Part shown: positions 17,348-27,654 of the stretch, one piece after another
Numbering within the stretch: the stretch's first letter is position 1
Layout: every line of letters starts with the position of its first letter
From: Acidobacteriota bacterium
GTDB lineage: Bacteria > Acidobacteriota > Polarisedimenticolia > J045
NCBI GenBank assembly: GCA_017994815.1
Contig: JAGOJY010000003.1
Coordinates: 105,437 to 169,436, forward strand
DNA length: 64,000 nucleotides
Direction of reading: 5' to 3'
The notes under the pieces: model-generated
Databases searched by the model: none
What the model was told of the DNA's origin: nothing
Seen by the model: the letters and a program-made list of their open reading frames with translations, nothing else
Made by a program: the position numbers and the translations under genes

Positions 17348-18690
17348 ACCGCGTCTTCCACGTCGCGGCGCGCGAGTTCGTCGCCACCGTGGCGACGAAG
17401 GGCTTCATCATCGGCGCCTTGATCCTGCCGTTGACGATCGCGGTGGTCGTGCTGGTCCTGCCGCACCTGATCAACGAGCGCCCGCCCAAGGTCGAGGGCG
17501 AGTTGGCGCTGCTCGATCGCACCGGCGAGGTCGCGGCAGGCGTGCAGGAGGCGCTCAGCCAGCAGGCGATCAGCGATCGCTGGAGCAACCGCATGCAGCG
17601 CATCGCGGAGAACGCTCCGGGGTTCGGCAAGGTTGCCGGCGATGCCGTGGCCCAGGCGATGCTGGCCGATGTGCCCGATATCCGCGTGACGGTGTTGCCG
17701 CCGGGGAGCGATCTCGAAGCGGCCAAGTCTGCGCTCGTGGGCGACACGGGTCGGCTCGGCCTCGCCGTCGTCAGCGAGAATGCGGTGCGGCCCTCGCCGG
17801 CCGGCGAGTTCGGCGGGTTCGACCTGTTCCTGCGCGAGAAGCTGGACGACCGTGTCTCGGACGAAATGCGGGCCGCCCTGCGCGAGTCCGTGATCGCGGC
17901 CCGCGCCCGCGCCAAGGGGCTCGATCCCGACGAGGTCCAGTCGTTCACGCGCGTCGGTCCGGTCACCAGCACGACGGTCGGCGCCTCCGGCGAGCGCAGC
18001 ACGAACGAGCTGCTCAACATGTTCCTGCCCGCGGGCATGATGGTCCTGTTGATCGTGTCGGTGATGACGGGCGGGCAGTACCTGATGACGACCACGGTCG
18101 AGGAGAAGTCGTCACGCGTGGTCGAGGTGTTGCTGTCGGCCGTATCGCCGATGCAGCTCATGACCGGCAAGATCATCGGCCAGATGTGCGTCGGGCTGCT
18201 GCTGATGGCGATCTACGCCGGGATGGGCGTCTTCACGCTGGCCTCGTTCGCGCTGTTCGGCCTGATCGACCCGTGGCTGTTCGTCTACCTGATCGTGTTC
18301 TACGCCATCGCCTACTTCACCATGGCGGCGTTCATGGCGGCGATCGGCGCGGCGGTGAACGAGATGCGCGAGGCGCAATCGCTGATGACGCCGGTGATCA
18401 TGATCATGATGATCCCGTGGTTGTTCTGGATGCCGATCACGCGCGACCCGAACTCGACCTTCGCCACGGTGATGAGCTTCATCCCGCCGCTCAGCTCGTT
18501 CGTGATGATGCTGCGGCTGGCGTCGAACACGCCGCCGCCGTTCTGGCAGGTGGCGCTGGCGATCGCGATCGGCATCGGCGGGGTGTACGCCTCGCTGTGG
18601 TGCGCGGCGAAGATCTTCCGCATCGGCCTTTTGATGTACGGCAAGCCGCCGAACTTCATGACCCTCATTCGCTGGGTGCGCATGGCGTGA
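17344..18690 (+). CDS. ABC-2 exporter permease (NatB-like)
   Basis: A 448-residue membrane subunit. It starts FHVAAREFVATVATKGFIIG, the typical opening of ABC-2 permeases, with one helix at about 20-40. A large extracytoplasmic region follows (about 45-220), then five to six helices beginning LPAGMMVLLIVSVMTGGQYLM. EEKSSRVVEVLLSAVSP is the conserved coupling segment. It is translated with the ATPase (ATGA overlap). Its stop overlaps the possible GTG of the HD-domain gene, so all three may share a transcript. Confidence 0.87.
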   Translation: MNRVFHVAAREFVATVATKGFIIGALILPLTIAVVVLVLPHLINERPPKVEGELALLDRTGEVAAGVQEALSQQAISDRWSNRMQRIAENAPGFGKVAGDAVAQAMLADVPDIRVTVLPPGSDLEAAKSALVGDTGRLGLAVVSENAVRPSPAGEFGGFDLFLREKLDDRVSDEMRAALRESVIAARARAKGLDPDEVQSFTRVGPVTSTTVGASGERSTNELLNMFLPAGMMVLLIVSVMTGGQYLMTTTVEEKSSRVVEVLLSAVSPMQLMTGKIIGQMCVGLLLMAIYAGMGVFTLASFALFGLIDPWLFVYLIVFYAIAYFTMAAFMAAIGAAVNEMREAQSLMTPVIMIMMIPWLFWMPITRDPNSTFATVMSFIPPLSSFVMMLRLASNTPPPFWQVALAIAIGIGGVYASLWCAAKIFRIGLLMYGKPPNFMTLIRWVRMA

Positions 18691-18704
18691 CGCGGGAGGA
18701 CGAC

Positions 18705-19280
18705 GTGGCCCACGATCGGCAGGCAGCCTGGGACTTGCTCTGCGAGTGGACGGCTTCGGAGGCGCTGCGCAAGCACGCCCTGGCCGTCGAGTCCGCGATG
18801 CGGGCCCACGCGCGGCGGCTCGGCGCGGACGAGGAGGCGTTTGCCGCGGTGGGACTGCTCCACGACTTCGACTACGAGAAGAACCCGACCATCGAGACGC
18901 ACGTCTGGGTCGGGGCGCGCTTCCTGCGCGAGCAGGGGTGGCCCGAGGAGTGGATCCGCGCGGTCGAGGGCCACGCGGACTACACCGGCGTCCCGCGCGA
19001 CAGCGACATGGCCCGCTGCCTGTACGCCAGCGACGAGCTGACCGGTTTCCTCACGGCCTGCGCGCTGGTGCGACCGGACAAGTCGGTGGCCGGCGTGCCG
19101 GTGCCGTCGGTGCTGAAGCGGATGAAGGAGAAGTCGTTCGCGCGCTCGGTCAACCGCGACGACATCCGCCGCGGCGCCGAGGAGATCGGCATGCCGCTCG
19201 AGGAACACATCGCCTTCGTCCGCGACGCGATGGCCTCGATCGCTGCCCAGCTCGGCCTCCCGCCGTCCCCCGTCGGGTGA
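18705..19280 (+). CDS. HD-domain phosphohydrolase-like protein
   Basis: A 191-residue cytosolic protein of the HD/HDIG group. The pattern H..HD..D is seen as KHALAVESAMRAHARR, then the signature LLHDFDYEKNP with the HD pair near residue 54, EGHADYTG, and LYASDELTGFL. These supply the metal ligands. Relatives are annotated as hydrolases of unknown substrate, and the LLHDxDyEK form is shared by a compact family. The GTG at 18705 has GGGAGG six bases upstream. A second GTG at 18687 overlaps the permease stop and would add six residues. Confidence 0.75.
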   Translation: MAHDRQAAWDLLCEWTASEALRKHALAVESAMRAHARRLGADEEAFAAVGLLHDFDYEKNPTIETHVWVGARFLREQGWPEEWIRAVEGHADYTGVPRDSDMARCLYASDELTGFLTACALVRPDKSVAGVPVPSVLKRMKEKSFARSVNRDDIRRGAEEIGMPLEEHIAFVRDAMASIAAQLGLPPSPVG

Positions 19281-19316
19281 CATTCGGGCCGGCCACCCGT
19301 TCCGGCCGGCCGCCGA

Positions 19317-19898
19317 TCAGCGGCCGCGGTCGATCTCGGCGTGGCGGAAACAGGTGACGAGGTGGTCGTTGACCAGCCCGACCGCCTGCATGAACGCGTA
19401 ACAGATCGTCGAGCCGACGAACTTGAACCCGCGACGCGAAAGGTCGCGGCCAAGCGCGTCCGATTCGGCGGTGCGGGCCGGGACCTGGCCCGGCTCGCGC
19501 CAGCGGTTGCGCCGCGGCTCGCCGTCGACGAAGCGCCACAGGTAGGCGTCGAAGCTGCCGAACTCCTGCCGCACGTCGAGGAAGTGCCGCGCGTTGATCA
19601 CCGCGGCGGCGACCTTCAGCCGGTTGCGCACGATCCCCGGATCGCGCAGCAGCGCGGCCTGTTTGCGGGCGTCGAACCGCGCGATCTTGTCCGGTTCGAA
19701 GCGCGCGAACGCCTTGCGGTAATGTTCGCGCTTCCTGAGGATCGTTTCCCAGCTCAGCCCGGCCTGCGCTCCCTCGAGAACGAGGAACTCGAACAGCAGG
19801 CGGTCGTCGTGGACCGGCACGCCCCACTCGCGATCGTGGTACGGGATCGACCACTCGGTTTTCGCCCACGGGCAACGGCACACGTCGGGTTCGGCCAT
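19317..19898 (-). CDS. tag: DNA-3-methyladenine glycosylase I
   Basis: A 193-residue base-excision repair enzyme that removes 3-methyladenine from alkylated DNA. The N terminus has CRCPWAKTEWSIPYHDREWG, with the first zinc ligands Cys and His. The second pair is in HLVTCFRHAEI near the C terminus. The family stretches LFEFLVLEGAQAGLSWETIL and FVGSTICYAFMQAVGLVNDH are complete. The length is normal. The ATG at 19898 follows TAGAAT (19910 to 19905) by six bases, with no ribosome site, so transcript and reading frame probably begin together. It is divergent from tsaD. Confidence 0.94.
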   Translation of the reverse strand: MAEPDVCRCPWAKTEWSIPYHDREWGVPVHDDRLLFEFLVLEGAQAGLSWETILRKREHYRKAFARFEPDKIARFDARKQAALLRDPGIVRNRLKVAAAVINARHFLDVRQEFGSFDAYLWRFVDGEPRRNRWREPGQVPARTAESDALGRDLSRRGFKFVGSTICYAFMQAVGLVNDHLVTCFRHAEIDRGR

Positions 19899-19904
19899 TT
19901 GCCG

Positions 19905-19929
19905 ATTCTACGGCGCCGCACCGTAGAAT
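19905..19929. promoter_or_regulatory. symmetric divergent leaderless promoter of tag and tsaD
   Basis: ATTCTACGG (19905-19913) and CCGTAGAAT (19921-19929) form a perfect inverted repeat around CGCCGCA. Each arm contains a TAGAAT -10 facing outward, six bases before the tag ATG on one side and seven before the tsaD GTG (19937) on the other. Confidence 0.55.
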
Positions 19930-19936
19930 GAACCTC

Positions 19937-20995
19937 GTGCGCGTGTTGGGCCTCGAGAGTTCCTGCGACGACACCGCCGCCGCCATCCTCGGCGGCGACG
20001 GCCGCGTGCAGTCGTCCGTCGTTTCGTCGCAGGTCAGGCTCCACGCGCCCTACGGCGGGGTCGTTCCCGAGATCGCCGCGCGCCACCACCTCGAGGCGGT
20101 CGAGCCGGTGCTGCAGCAGGCGCTGGCCGATGCCGGCACCGCGCTCGAGGAGATCGACGGCATCGCCGTCACGCGCGGGCCGGGGCTGGTCGGATCGCTC
20201 CTGGTGGGCGTGTCGGTCGCGCGCGCGATGGCGCTGCGCCTCGACCTTCCAGTCGTCGGCGTGAACCACCTCGAGGGGCACATCGCCTCGGGCTGGCTCG
20301 AAGCGCCGGACCTGCCGTACCCGGCGCTCGCGCTGGTCGTCTCCGGCGGGCACACGGCGCTGTGGCGCGTGCCGGAGCCGCGACACTACGTGCAACTCGC
20401 GCGCACGCGCGACGACGCCGCGGGCGAGGCGTTCGACAAGGTGGCCAAGCTCCTCGGACTCGGCTATCCGGGCGGGCCGATCATCGATCGGCTCGCCGAG
20501 AACGGCGACCCGCACTCGGTCGCGTTCGGGGAGGTCCGGATCAAGGGCGAGCCGGCGTTCTCGTTCTCCGGGTACAAGACCGCCGTGCGCGTGCACATGC
20601 AGGCGCACGGGATCGAGCCGCTGGCGAACCCGGAGGATCCCGTCCCGCAGGTGATCGTCGATCTGGTCGCGGCGTTCCGCCACGCGGTCGTGCGCGAGCT
20701 GGTCCGCCGCACGCGCGACGCGGTGCTGGCCCAGCGCCCGCGCTCTTTGGTGATCGCCGGCGGCGTCGCCGCGAACCGGCTGTTGCGCTCGGAGGCGGCG
20801 CGGCTCGCCGACGAGCACGGCCTCGCGCTGTCGATCCCGCCGCTGGTCTACTGCGCCGACAACGCGGCGATGATCGCGCTCGCCGGTCTGCCGCGGCTGC
20901 GCGCCGGCGAAAACGAGCTGGACGAACTCGACGCGGTGGCGCACCTGCCCCTCGGCGGCGACGAGGCCCGCCGCACGACCTATCGCCACCGCTGA
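19937..20995 (+). CDS. tsaD: tRNA N6-threonylcarbamoyladenosine synthase subunit TsaD
   Basis: A 352-residue ASKHA-fold protein that, with TsaB and TsaE, transfers threonylcarbamoyl to A37 of ANN-decoding tRNAs. Clear family features are VRVLGLESSCDDTAAAI at the start, the metal-binding HLEGHIAS, LVVSGGHTAL, the GGVAANRLLR nucleotide loop and CADNAAMIAL. I place the start at GTG 19937 because it gives the exact family N terminus and lies seven bases after a TAGAAT -10. The ATG at 19928 overlaps that hexamer and would add three residues. Essential in most bacteria; neither tsaB nor tsaE is nearby. Confidence 0.95.
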   Translation: MRVLGLESSCDDTAAAILGGDGRVQSSVVSSQVRLHAPYGGVVPEIAARHHLEAVEPVLQQALADAGTALEEIDGIAVTRGPGLVGSLLVGVSVARAMALRLDLPVVGVNHLEGHIASGWLEAPDLPYPALALVVSGGHTALWRVPEPRHYVQLARTRDDAAGEAFDKVAKLLGLGYPGGPIIDRLAENGDPHSVAFGEVRIKGEPAFSFSGYKTAVRVHMQAHGIEPLANPEDPVPQVIVDLVAAFRHAVVRELVRRTRDAVLAQRPRSLVIAGGVAANRLLRSEAARLADEHGLALSIPPLVYCADNAAMIALAGLPRLRAGENELDELDAVAHLPLGGDEARRTTYRHR

Positions 20996-21055
20996 ACCGC
21001 CCCGGCGTTCGCGTCGCTGTACATTGACGCGGCACACCCTGCCGGGGAGGGGAAA

Positions 21056-23716
21056 ATGTCGAACACGAGGGGAAGAATCCGCACAGTCGCGGTCGTGTCG
21101 CTGCTGCTCCTGTTCGCCGCGCCGTGCGGCACGGCGTTCGGCCAGACCGTGCGGCAGATCACGAACGTGCTGACCAGCGCGCCGGGGCCCGGAGCCCTCG
21201 ACGATGCCGGCACGCGCGTGTTCTGCGGATCGAGCAGCGACCAGTTCGGGGTCAACCCGACGCACGCGTTCCAGGTCCTGCGCTTCGACGCCGCCACGGG
21301 AGCTGGCCTGTCCCTCACGCAGCGGGAGGACGGGCTGACGCCGCTGGTATCGATCAGCGATGACGGCCAGTGGCTCGCGTTCCCGGCGATCGCGGACCTG
21401 ACCGGCGAGAACCACGACCAGAGCGCGGAGCTGTTCGTCATGCGCTCCGACGGCACGCTCCCGGAGCAGCTGACGAACGACCCGGCGGTGAACGCCGGTT
21501 CGGTCGGCGCGGTGGCGCTGTCGGGCTCGGCCAACCGCATCGCCTTCAGCGCCAACACGGACCCGCTCGGGTCGAACCCGCTGCACCGCGACCAGCTGTT
21601 CGTCATCAACCGCGACGGGAGCGGCTTGCGCCAGCTCACGCAGGCCGCCGCGGGCAGCCTCGGCAGCTTCGGCATCAGCGACGACGGGAGCCGCATCGCG
21701 TTCACCCACAGCGGCGATTTGGCCGGCGCCAACGCCGACCTGTCGCCCGAGCTGTTCGCGATCAACGCCGACGGCACGGGGCTGCGCCAGCTCACCTCTC
21801 AGGTGGGCTTCACCTGCACGGCCCCGGCGCTGTCCGGCAACGGGCAGAAGATCGCGTTCCAGTCGAACGCCAACCTGGCGACGAACAACGCCGAGAACTA
21901 CGACGAGGTCTTCGTCATCGACTGGACCGGGACCGGGCTGCGGCAGCTGAGCAACACGTCGAACCTGCTGCTGACGCCGGCCTCGCAGCTGCCGTCGATC
22001 ACCGACGACGGCCTGACCGTCGTGTACCACTCCAACCACTCGGCGATCTTCCCGCCACTGAACCTCGACGGGAACTTCGAGATCTTCCGGATCAAGACCG
22101 ACGGGACGGGGCTCAAGACGCTGACCAGCTCGACGCTGCTGACGGCCGGCGCCCTGTACCCGACGATCGCCGGCGGCGGCGGGCGCGTGACGTACTACAG
22201 CTTCGACAATCCCGACGGCGGCAACGCCGACGGCGGCCCCGAGCTGTTCGTGATGGACGGCAACGGCGGCACCGTGCGCCGCCTGACCGCGACGTGGCAG
22301 GCGTTCCAGGCCGACGCGGATCTCAGCGCGGACGGCTCGCGCGCGGTGTACGTGTTCACCGAGGGACTGCTCGGCACCGGCAGGCTGTACAGCGTGTCCG
22401 CGCCCGGAGGCGACGCCGCGCCGGTCGGCGGCTCGAACGCGGGCGCGGTCGCCGCGCCGTCGATCGCCGGCGATGCGCAGACGATCGTCTACGCGGGCAG
22501 CGGCGATCCGCTCGGGAGCAACGGCGACGGCTCGACCGAGATCTTCCTGGTCCGCGTCGACGGCAGCGGCCTGCGGCAGCTGACGTTCGGTGGGGCCGAC
22601 ACCTCCTGCGGCAACCCGGTGATCGCCGACGGCGGCGCGGTCGTTGCCTTCGACTGCGACGCCAACCTGGCGGGCGGCAACGCCGACGGCTCGCGCGAGG
22701 TGTTCAGCGTGCGCTCCGACGCGAGCAACCTCGTGCAGCTCACGTCGGCGCCGGTGGGCCGGGCCAGCCAGCTCCCCCGGACCGACGCCGCCGGAACGTG
22801 GGCCGTGTTCGAGTCGAACGCCGACCTCGACGGCGGCAACCCGGACGCAGGCTGGGAGATCTACCGCGTGCTGACCGCCGGCGGCGGGCTCGAGCGGCTG
22901 ACCAGCGACCCGGCGCGCAGCTCGCGGACGCCCGACATCTCCGCCGACGGCGGCCGGATCGTCTTCGGCTCCAACGCCGACTCGCTCGGCACGAACCCCG
23001 AGCTGAACGCCGAGCTGTTCGCCTACGACGTCGCCGGCGCGACGCTGCGCCAGCTCACGGCGACCGCCGAGGGCAGCTCGACCGGGCCGCGGATCTCGGG
23101 CAACGGCGCCTACGTCTATTTCACGTCGAACGCGCCGTTCGGCGAGAGCGACCCCGATGTCCCCGCGGACCTCTACCGGGTCGCGGCGGCCGGCGGCCCG
23201 GTGCAGCGCGTCGGCGGGCTGCGCTTCGGCGCCCCGGTCTCGATGATCTCCGCCCTGGTCGGCGGCGGCGCGGCGGGCGCCGCGCCGGACCACTCGGGCG
23301 ACCGGGCGGTGTTCGCCGGCTTCGGTGACGCGACCGGGCACAATCGCGACCAGCTGCAGGAGCTGTGGCTCGTGGACCGCGCGGCGCAGCCCGCGATCCG
23401 GGTGAGCCGGGAGCTGCCCACGGTCGTGTCCTGGGACGTCGAGTCGGGCCCGCTGCGCTACGACCTGGTGCGCGGCGAGGCCGGCGCGCTCTCCGGCGCG
23501 CCGGGCGCCGCGGATCTCGGCGCCGTCGTGTGCCTCGAGAACGACTCGCCCGACGCCGACTCGGCGAGCGGCCCCGACCCGGTCGCTCCGGCCGCCGGGC
23601 ACGTTTTCTTCTACGTGTACCGTGGCAGCGAGGGCCTGCTCGCGGGGCCTGGCTCGTACGGGCGCTCGACGTCGGGCGCCGAGCGCCAACCCGCCTCGGG
23701 CGATTGCTCGATGTAA
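21056..23716 (+). CDS. secreted double beta-propeller protein (TolB/PD40-like repeats)
   Basis: An 886-residue exported protein. Residues 1-30 are a signal peptide ending TAFGQ. From about residue 40 to 790 there are 14 repeats of some 48 residues, each with the pattern GxNxDxxxELFVxxxDGxGLRQLT followed by SxDGxxIAF. This equals two seven-bladed propellers of the TolB/PD40 class. The last 100 residues form a separate domain with YDLVRGEAGAL, FFYVYRG and GPGSYGRSTSGAER, which looks like a small beta domain shared by secreted proteins of such genomes. Function is probably binding at the cell surface. The ATG has GGGGAGGGG upstream, and TACATT at 21020-21025 is a possible -10. Confidence 0.8.
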   Translation: MSNTRGRIRTVAVVSLLLLFAAPCGTAFGQTVRQITNVLTSAPGPGALDDAGTRVFCGSSSDQFGVNPTHAFQVLRFDAATGAGLSLTQREDGLTPLVSISDDGQWLAFPAIADLTGENHDQSAELFVMRSDGTLPEQLTNDPAVNAGSVGAVALSGSANRIAFSANTDPLGSNPLHRDQLFVINRDGSGLRQLTQAAAGSLGSFGISDDGSRIAFTHSGDLAGANADLSPELFAINADGTGLRQLTSQVGFTCTAPALSGNGQKIAFQSNANLATNNAENYDEVFVIDWTGTGLRQLSNTSNLLLTPASQLPSITDDGLTVVYHSNHSAIFPPLNLDGNFEIFRIKTDGTGLKTLTSSTLLTAGALYPTIAGGGGRVTYYSFDNPDGGNADGGPELFVMDGNGGTVRRLTATWQAFQADADLSADGSRAVYVFTEGLLGTGRLYSVSAPGGDAAPVGGSNAGAVAAPSIAGDAQTIVYAGSGDPLGSNGDGSTEIFLVRVDGSGLRQLTFGGADTSCGNPVIADGGAVVAFDCDANLAGGNADGSREVFSVRSDASNLVQLTSAPVGRASQLPRTDAAGTWAVFESNADLDGGNPDAGWEIYRVLTAGGGLERLTSDPARSSRTPDISADGGRIVFGSNADSLGTNPELNAELFAYDVAGATLRQLTATAEGSSTGPRISGNGAYVYFTSNAPFGESDPDVPADLYRVAAAGGPVQRVGGLRFGAPVSMISALVGGGAAGAAPDHSGDRAVFAGFGDATGHNRDQLQELWLVDRAAQPAIRVSRELPTVVSWDVESGPLRYDLVRGEAGALSGAPGAADLGAVVCLENDSPDADSASGPDPVAPAAGHVFFYVYRGSEGLLAGPGSYGRSTSGAERQPASGDCSM

Positions 23717-23724
23717 GCGCCGCG

Positions 23725-23749
23725 GGGGACGGGCGGAACGCCTGTCCCC
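23725..23749. repeat. GGGGACAGG-type hairpin repeat
   Basis: GGGGACGGGCG (23725-23735) and CGCCTGTCCCC (23739-23749) pair with one G-T wobble around a GAA loop. It lies nine bases after the propeller gene and could also act as its terminator or 3' end. Confidence 0.6.
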
Positions 23750-23775
23750 GCTGACGTCGCGCGGGGGCGACGGGG

Positions 23776-23781
23776 TAAACT
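23776..23781 (+). promoter_or_regulatory. -10 element of the glycosidase gene (leaderless)
   Basis: TAAACT, six bases before the GTG at 23788. Confidence 0.45.
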
Positions 23782-23787
23782 CGGCGC

Positions 23788-24639
23788 GTGGGGAAGAGCG
23801 GCGTTCCCGGGGCGCGCTGGATCCGCGCGGGCGCGGTGATCGGCTTGGTGCTGTCGGCGCTGGCCTGCGGCGACGCGCCGCGCCCGGCCTGGACCACGCT
23901 GCACGCGGGGCTGGAGCTGGGCGAGTTCCCGGCGCCGGAGGAGTCGCGACAGGGCGACTCGCGGATCCACGTGCTGCGCGTCGATCCGCGGCTGTACGAG
24001 CTGCGGCTGCTGGCGGCCAGCGCGCCGGGGAACGGGAAGAGCATGACGGCGCGCGAGTGGTGCCAGGCCCACGGACTCGTGGCGGCGATCAACGCCGGGC
24101 TGTTCGGCGAGGACGGCACCACCCCGGTGTCCCTGGCCCGCACGCGCGCGCACACGGCCAACGGCCACCTGACGCGCGACAAGGCCGTGCTGGCCTTCGA
24201 CCCGCTCGATCCGGGCGCGCCGCCCGTGCAGATCATCGACCGCGAACACCAGCAGTTCGAGGAGCTGCGCGAGCGCTACGGCTCGTTCGTGCAGAGCATC
24301 CGCATGGTCTCGCTCGGGGGCGAGAACGTCTGGGATCCCCAGCCGCGCCGCCACAGCGTGGCGGCGATCGCCATCGACCGCGGCGGGTTCGTGCTCCTGA
24401 TCCACTCGCAGTCGCCGTTCTCGGTCCACGACCTGATCGACGCCCTGCTCGAGCTGCCGCTTTCGATCAGGAACGCGATGTACCTCGAGGGCGGCCCGCT
24501 CGCGCAGCTGTTCGTCCGCGCCGGCGGCAGCGAGCGCGAGTTCGTCGGTCTCGCCGAGGGTGCGCTGTTGCAGCACGACGAGGTGGCGGCGGGGCCGATC
24601 CCGAACGTGCTCGGTGTCGCCCGGCGCGCGGAGCGGTGA
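23788..24639 (+). CDS. phosphodiester glycosidase family protein (NAGPA-like), likely lipoprotein
   Basis: A 283-residue exported protein. The N terminus is a hydrophobic leader ending VLSALACGD, close to a lipobox, so it may be a lipoprotein. The mature part matches the phosphodiester glycosidase (DUF2233-related) fold: MTAREWCQAHGLVAAINAGLF, with the conserved AINAG near residue 100; RHSVAAIAIDRGGFVLLI; and MYLEGGPLAQLFV, the family YLDGG segment. It probably hydrolyses or rearranges sugar phosphodiesters at the cell surface. The GTG at 23788 is six bases after TAAACT and has no Shine-Dalgarno. One base separates its stop from the ATG of the response-regulator gene. Confidence 0.75.
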   Translation: MGKSGVPGARWIRAGAVIGLVLSALACGDAPRPAWTTLHAGLELGEFPAPEESRQGDSRIHVLRVDPRLYELRLLAASAPGNGKSMTAREWCQAHGLVAAINAGLFGEDGTTPVSLARTRAHTANGHLTRDKAVLAFDPLDPGAPPVQIIDREHQQFEELRERYGSFVQSIRMVSLGGENVWDPQPRRHSVAAIAIDRGGFVLLIHSQSPFSVHDLIDALLELPLSIRNAMYLEGGPLAQLFVRAGGSEREFVGLAEGALLQHDEVAAGPIPNVLGVARRAER

Positions 24640-24640
24640 C

Positions 24641-25990
<1,350 letters not shown>

Positions 25991-25993
25991 CGG

Positions 25994-27646
25994 ATGGCCG
26001 CCCCGGCGACGACGCAGCCCGGACTGCCGCGCGGCTTCGCGCTGCGGCTCTTGGTCGTCGTCGGCGTCAGCGTCGCGGTGACGCTGGCGCTCGCGCTCGG
26101 CTGGTCGTGGCGGCAGGACCGGCGGCGCGCGGAGGAGGCGCAGCGGGCGCGGGTGCAGCGGACGGTCGAGCTGGCCCACGTGCTCCTGCAGCAGCACCTC
26201 GACGTTTCGCAGTCGCTGTTGCGCGGGATCGCGGCTTCGCGCGCGATCCAGGAGGCGGTCTACGAGGACAATCCCCGCGAGATCCACGCCGCGCTCAGCG
26301 CGTTCCGCGGCGAACGCATGCCGCTGTTCGCCATCATCGACGACCAGAACGGCCAGCCGCGGGCCTGGACCAACCGGCTGGCGCTGCCGGCGCTGGGCCC
26401 GGGTCCCCCGCTGCAGGCCCACCGCGCGGCGCTGGTCAGCCGACTCGTGGCCGGCGACGTCTCGGTGGTCGTCGATCAACCGATCGAGCGCGCCGGGGAA
26501 CTGATCGGTCGCCTGCGGGCCGCGATCGAGATCGGCCGGCTGTTCACCACCCGCGCCACGACCTACCTCGATGCGCCGATCGCGGTGTTCCTCGACGGGA
26601 AGGTCGTGCACCACAGCTTCCCCGAGATCCCGCCGGCACCCGCGCGGCCGCCCGGCGAGTCGGGCGAGGTCGTGTTTCGCACGGCGCCGGTCGGCGCGGA
26701 GCGCTTCGAGATCGCCTACCGCCGCGTGGGCGGACTCGAAGGCGACGTCTGGATCGCGGCGGGGCTCACCCGCGCGGGGATCGAGGTCGCCGGCGCGCGC
26801 TACCGCACGCTGATCGCGGCCGTGGGCGCGGCCGGGCTGGCGATCGCGCTGGCGGCGGTCGGCGCGTTCCTCGTGCTCTCGCAGCAGCAGGACAAGCTCG
26901 CGCGCCAGCGCGACGCGGCGCTGCGGCACTCCGAGGGCCTGTCCGACCGCCTCGCGCACCTGACGGCGGTGGTGCACGACATCAAGGCGCCGGTGGCCGG
27001 GATCCAGCTGCGCTCGGAGGCGCTGGGCGAGTCGAGCGCGGACCCGGCGGTGCGCGGCGCGCTGGGCCAGATCGCCGACACCTGCGAACGGCTGCAGCTG
27101 TACCTCGGGAACGTGCTCACGGCGGCGCAGGCCGAGGAGGGCCCGATCCGTCCGCGCGACGAGGTGGTGTTGCTCGCCGGACTGATCGAGGACGTGCGCG
27201 ACAAGGTGGCGCCGATCGCGGATCGCCGCGGCGTGGGCCTGGCGGTGGCGGCCGAGCCGGGCCTGCCGGCGATCTCGGCCGACCCGGCGTTCCTCGAGCG
27301 CGCGTTGCTGAACGTGGCCGCGAACGCGCTGGCCGCCACCCCGGACGGCGGGAACGTGCTCCTGTTCGCCCGCCGCGAGGGCGAGCGCATCGCGGTGGGG
27401 GTCGAGGACAGCGGGCGCGGGTTCGGCTTCGACCCGGCGCAGGCGTTCTCCCGCGAGCGGCCACGGGTGCGCAACGCCTCGCTGCGCGCGGGGTCCTCGG
27501 GGCTCGGCCTGTACATCGTGGCGCGGATCGTCGAGGCACACGGCGGACAAGCGCGGGCCGAGAACCTGCCCGGCGGCGGCGCGCGCGTCAGCCTGCTGCT
27601 GCCGGCTTCGCGCGTGGTGACCGCCGGGCCGGCAGCCGCGAGATAA
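25994..27646 (+). CDS. membrane sensor histidine kinase
   Basis: A 550-residue kinase pairing with the preceding NtrC-type regulator. One helix at about 15-38 and another at about 275-300 enclose a periplasmic dCache/double-CACHE-like sensor of some 235 residues. The dimerisation motif is AVVHDIKAPVAG with His328, followed by Asp instead of the common Glu. The ATPase domain carries LLNVAANALAATPD (N box), VEDSGRGFGF (G1) and SSGLGLYIV (G2). The signal is unknown. The stop TAA is embedded in the -10-like GATAAT that precedes rfbB, so rfbB may be transcribed separately from inside this gene end. Confidence 0.85.
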   Translation: MAAPATTQPGLPRGFALRLLVVVGVSVAVTLALALGWSWRQDRRRAEEAQRARVQRTVELAHVLLQQHLDVSQSLLRGIAASRAIQEAVYEDNPREIHAALSAFRGERMPLFAIIDDQNGQPRAWTNRLALPALGPGPPLQAHRAALVSRLVAGDVSVVVDQPIERAGELIGRLRAAIEIGRLFTTRATTYLDAPIAVFLDGKVVHHSFPEIPPAPARPPGESGEVVFRTAPVGAERFEIAYRRVGGLEGDVWIAAGLTRAGIEVAGARYRTLIAAVGAAGLAIALAAVGAFLVLSQQQDKLARQRDAALRHSEGLSDRLAHLTAVVHDIKAPVAGIQLRSEALGESSADPAVRGALGQIADTCERLQLYLGNVLTAAQAEEGPIRPRDEVVLLAGLIEDVRDKVAPIADRRGVGLAVAAEPGLPAISADPAFLERALLNVAANALAATPDGGNVLLFARREGERIAVGVEDSGRGFGFDPAQAFSRERPRVRNASLRAGSSGLGLYIVARIVEAHGGQARAENLPGGGARVSLLLPASRVVTAGPAAAR

Positions 27647-27647
27647 T
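27642..27647 (+). promoter_or_regulatory. -10 element of rfbB (leaderless)
   Basis: GATAAT, seven bases before the ATG at 27655 and overlapping the kinase stop codon. Confidence 0.4.
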
Positions 27648-27654
27648 GCCGGCG

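Noticed and set aside
19754..23689. 1311-residue open frame on the minus strand across tsaD and the propeller gene
   Set aside because: It is antisense to two well-supported genes, Arg/Val/Ala/Asp-rich without domain motifs, and results from the lack of stop codons at high GC.
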